From an uncultured Muribaculaceae bacterium (GTDB lineage Bacteria; Bacteroidota; Bacteroidia; Bacteroidales; Muribaculaceae), in contig CAJUJB010000071.1 of the NCBI GenBank assembly GCA_910586595.1, forward strand, positions 1 through 7,627: 7,627 nt of DNA, given 5' to 3'. Both the position numbers and the translations under genes were made by a program. The first letter of the stretch is position 1; every line of letters starts with the position of its first letter. Positions 6,529-7,627 of the stretch are shown piece after piece. The notes under the pieces were generated by a model that saw nothing but the letters and a program-made list of their open reading frames with translations, was not told where the DNA came from and searched no databases.

Positions 6529-7206
6529 TTACATTTTAAATTTTTGAGTCTGCTGATATACAGCCATATTGAACCTATACATACGTGCCCCACGCCGCGA
6601 GCCTGCCTTATCGATTACATCGGTTGGTTCGATCGAGGGATTCTCGGCCACACGCTTGCGGAAATTACGCTTGTCGAATTCTTCATCGAAGATAAGTTCG
6701 TAAAGCTTCTGAAGCTGCGTAAGGGTGAACAACTCGGGCAGCAGGCGGAAGGCGATAGGCTCTGCGGTAATACGTCGGCACAGCTGTGCACGGGCTTTAA
6801 CAATCATATCGGGATGATCGAATCCAAGTTCAGGCAGATTCTCGATGTCGGAGCACACAGCATTATGTTCAGCGAGGGTCTGCTGGTCGATATTGTCTGA
6901 AGTAAGCAAGGCATAGTATGCTATGGATATCACCCTGGCGCCTGGGTCACGGCCAACGTCTCCGAAGGCCTTGACCTGACGCATATAGGTATTTTTAAGC
7001 CCCGTCAACTCATATAGAACACGTCCGGCAGCTTCATCGACACTTTCGTTTTCCCTCACGAAGCCGCCCATAAGCGACCACTTGCCTTTTTCGGGCTCAA
7101 AGCTTCGTTTCGTGAGAAGAACTCTGAACTTGCCGTCGCTGACGCTGAAAATTATGCAGTCGACGCTGACGTAGAATTTAGAATGATGGCTGTATGAATC
7201 AGTCAT
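6529..7206 (-). CDS. araR: NUDIX-domain arabinose-responsive transcription regulator (225 aa)
   Basis: Predicted cytoplasmic repressor of the Bacteroidetes AraR type: an N-terminal NUDIX-fold sensor (about 8-140) joined to a C-terminal winged helix-turn-helix (about 150-220). The NUDIX box at 48-70 keeps the glycine and Glu54 but has Val63 and Leu67 where hydrolases carry metal-binding glutamates; only Glu66 remains. It is thus probably not a hydrolase, in line with the known family in which this domain binds L-arabinose. The C-terminal part holds LTQLQKLYELIF and the basic RNFRKRV and KAGSRRGARMYRFN segments expected of the DNA-reading wing. It lies 3 nt after the symporter gene and 5 nt before araD, so it is co-transcribed with its targets and probably controls its own level. 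The operator is not in the window. Confidence 0.88.
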   Translation of the reverse strand: MTDSYSHHSKFYVSVDCIIFSVSDGKFRVLLTKRSFEPEKGKWSLMGGFVRENESVDEAAGRVLYELTGLKNTYMRQVKAFGDVGRDPGARVISIAYYALLTSDNIDQQTLAEHNAVCSDIENLPELGFDHPDMIVKARAQLCRRITAEPIAFRLLPELFTLTQLQKLYELIFDEEFDKRNFRKRVAENPSIEPTDVIDKAGSRRGARMYRFNMAVYQQTQKFKM

Positions 7207-7209
7207 TTT

Positions 7210-7611
7210 TTACCAGAAATAGATATAGAAGGCAACTGTAATACCGAGGATGATACATGTATGGATTACATCCCAGTGATTCCAGCTGGCGCGGGTGACA
7301 GCCCTTTGCTCAGGTGTGGATGTGCCAAATACAAGACCACGGATTTTCTCTGGAGAAGGAGCCTTGGTGCAGAGACTTACCACCCATACAACGAGCAGGC
7401 AGAAGACAAGCATCCAACCGCAGAAGAAGAGCCAGTTGACATCGTAGAAAAGATAACGGAAGATGTTGAAGCCATCTTCACCAGGGATTGTGGCAGCATT
7501 GCTGTAATAAATCTTGGCGCCAAGACGTGTAAGGCCGATTACAAGACCTGCAATGAGGCCCCACATACCACCCTGGGCGCTGGCTCGCTTCCACAGAATA
7601 CCCATGAGGAA
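7210..7611 (-). CDS. Sodium:solute symporter (SSS family), C-terminal part, probable arabinose transporter
   Basis: The frame runs off the right edge; the internal ATG at 7605 is not the real start, since the preceding codons read Phe-Leu and the family is normally over 500 residues long. Counting from that Met, membrane segments lie at about 13-29, 57-79 and 113-130. The fragment has SSS-family traits: GILWKRASAQGGMWGLIAG, a common lead-in to a late helix of these symporters, and a closing TRASWNHWDVIHT segment before the last helix. It sits first in the visible arabinose operon, 3 nt before araR, so it most likely imports L-arabinose with Na+; the substrate is inferred from context alone. 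I recognise no symbol with certainty. The genomic part of the frame ends at the adapter sequence starting at 7613. Confidence 0.85.
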   Translation of the reverse strand, partial: FLMGILWKRASAQGGMWGLIAGLVIGLTRLGAKIYYSNAATIPGEDGFNIFRYLFYDVNWLFFCGWMLVFCLLVVWVVSLCTKAPSPEKIRGLVFGTSTPEQRAVTRASWNHWDVIHTCIILGITVAFYIYFW

Positions 7612-7612
7612 G

Positions 7613-7627
7613 AGATCGGAAGAGCGT
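7613..7627 (+). other. Illumina TruSeq adapter remnant at contig end
   Basis: The last 15 bases, AGATCGGAAGAGCGT, are identical to the start of the Illumina TruSeq adapter read-through sequence. A chance exact match at the very end is about one in a billion. These bases should be trimmed and not translated as part of the symporter. Confidence 0.93.

Noticed and set aside
5864..6547. A 227-codon open frame on the + strand opposite araD
   Set aside because: It is again in register with the real gene and explained by the missing TTA, CTA and TCA codons. The araD zinc ligands and catalytic residues are intact on the minus strand.

Overview
The window looks like a contig end from a gut Bacteroidales bacterium, probably of the Muribaculaceae/Bacteroides type. 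The reasons are a Bacteroidetes-style promoter (TTTG, 20-nt spacer, TAccTTTG), A/T-rich translation starts without Shine-Dalgarno sequences, paired HU-like genes of the Bacteroidales kind, and an L-arabinose operon built around a NUDIX-type AraR. The genus is an inference from protein character only.

Left part (2-1959, + strand): the 3' end of a umuC-like Y-family polymerase gene, a 92-residue HU/IHF-family protein, and a 378-residue protein that joins an HU-like domain to an acidic Pro/Glu-rich linker, one membrane segment and a LysM-like domain. The genes are 11 nt apart and then overlap by 8 nt, so they are probably one transcript. A strong hairpin terminator (1924-1959) follows.

Middle (1960-2633): about 670 bp of A/T-rich DNA with no ordinary gene. 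It holds a near-perfect Bacteroidetes promoter on the + strand (2374-2405) that faces no annotated gene, a GNRA-capped hairpin about 100 nt downstream (2507-2532), and the terminator of the arabinose operon (2577-2612, - strand). Promoter plus hairpin suggest an undescribed small RNA or micropeptide gene of about 125 nt. This is the least explained part of the window.

Right part (2634-7611, - strand): an arabinose catabolism operon transcribed right to left. In order it encodes a sodium/solute symporter (only its C-terminal part), AraR, AraD, AraA and AraB. Gaps are 3, 5, 12 and 11 nt, so it is a single transcription unit. The symporter imports the sugar, AraA makes L-ribulose, AraB phosphorylates it, AraD epimerises it to D-xylulose 5-phosphate, and AraR senses arabinose. 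The operon promoter and AraR operators lie beyond the right edge.

The last 15 bases (7613-7627) match the Illumina TruSeq adapter exactly, so the right end is a technical artefact and not genomic sequence.
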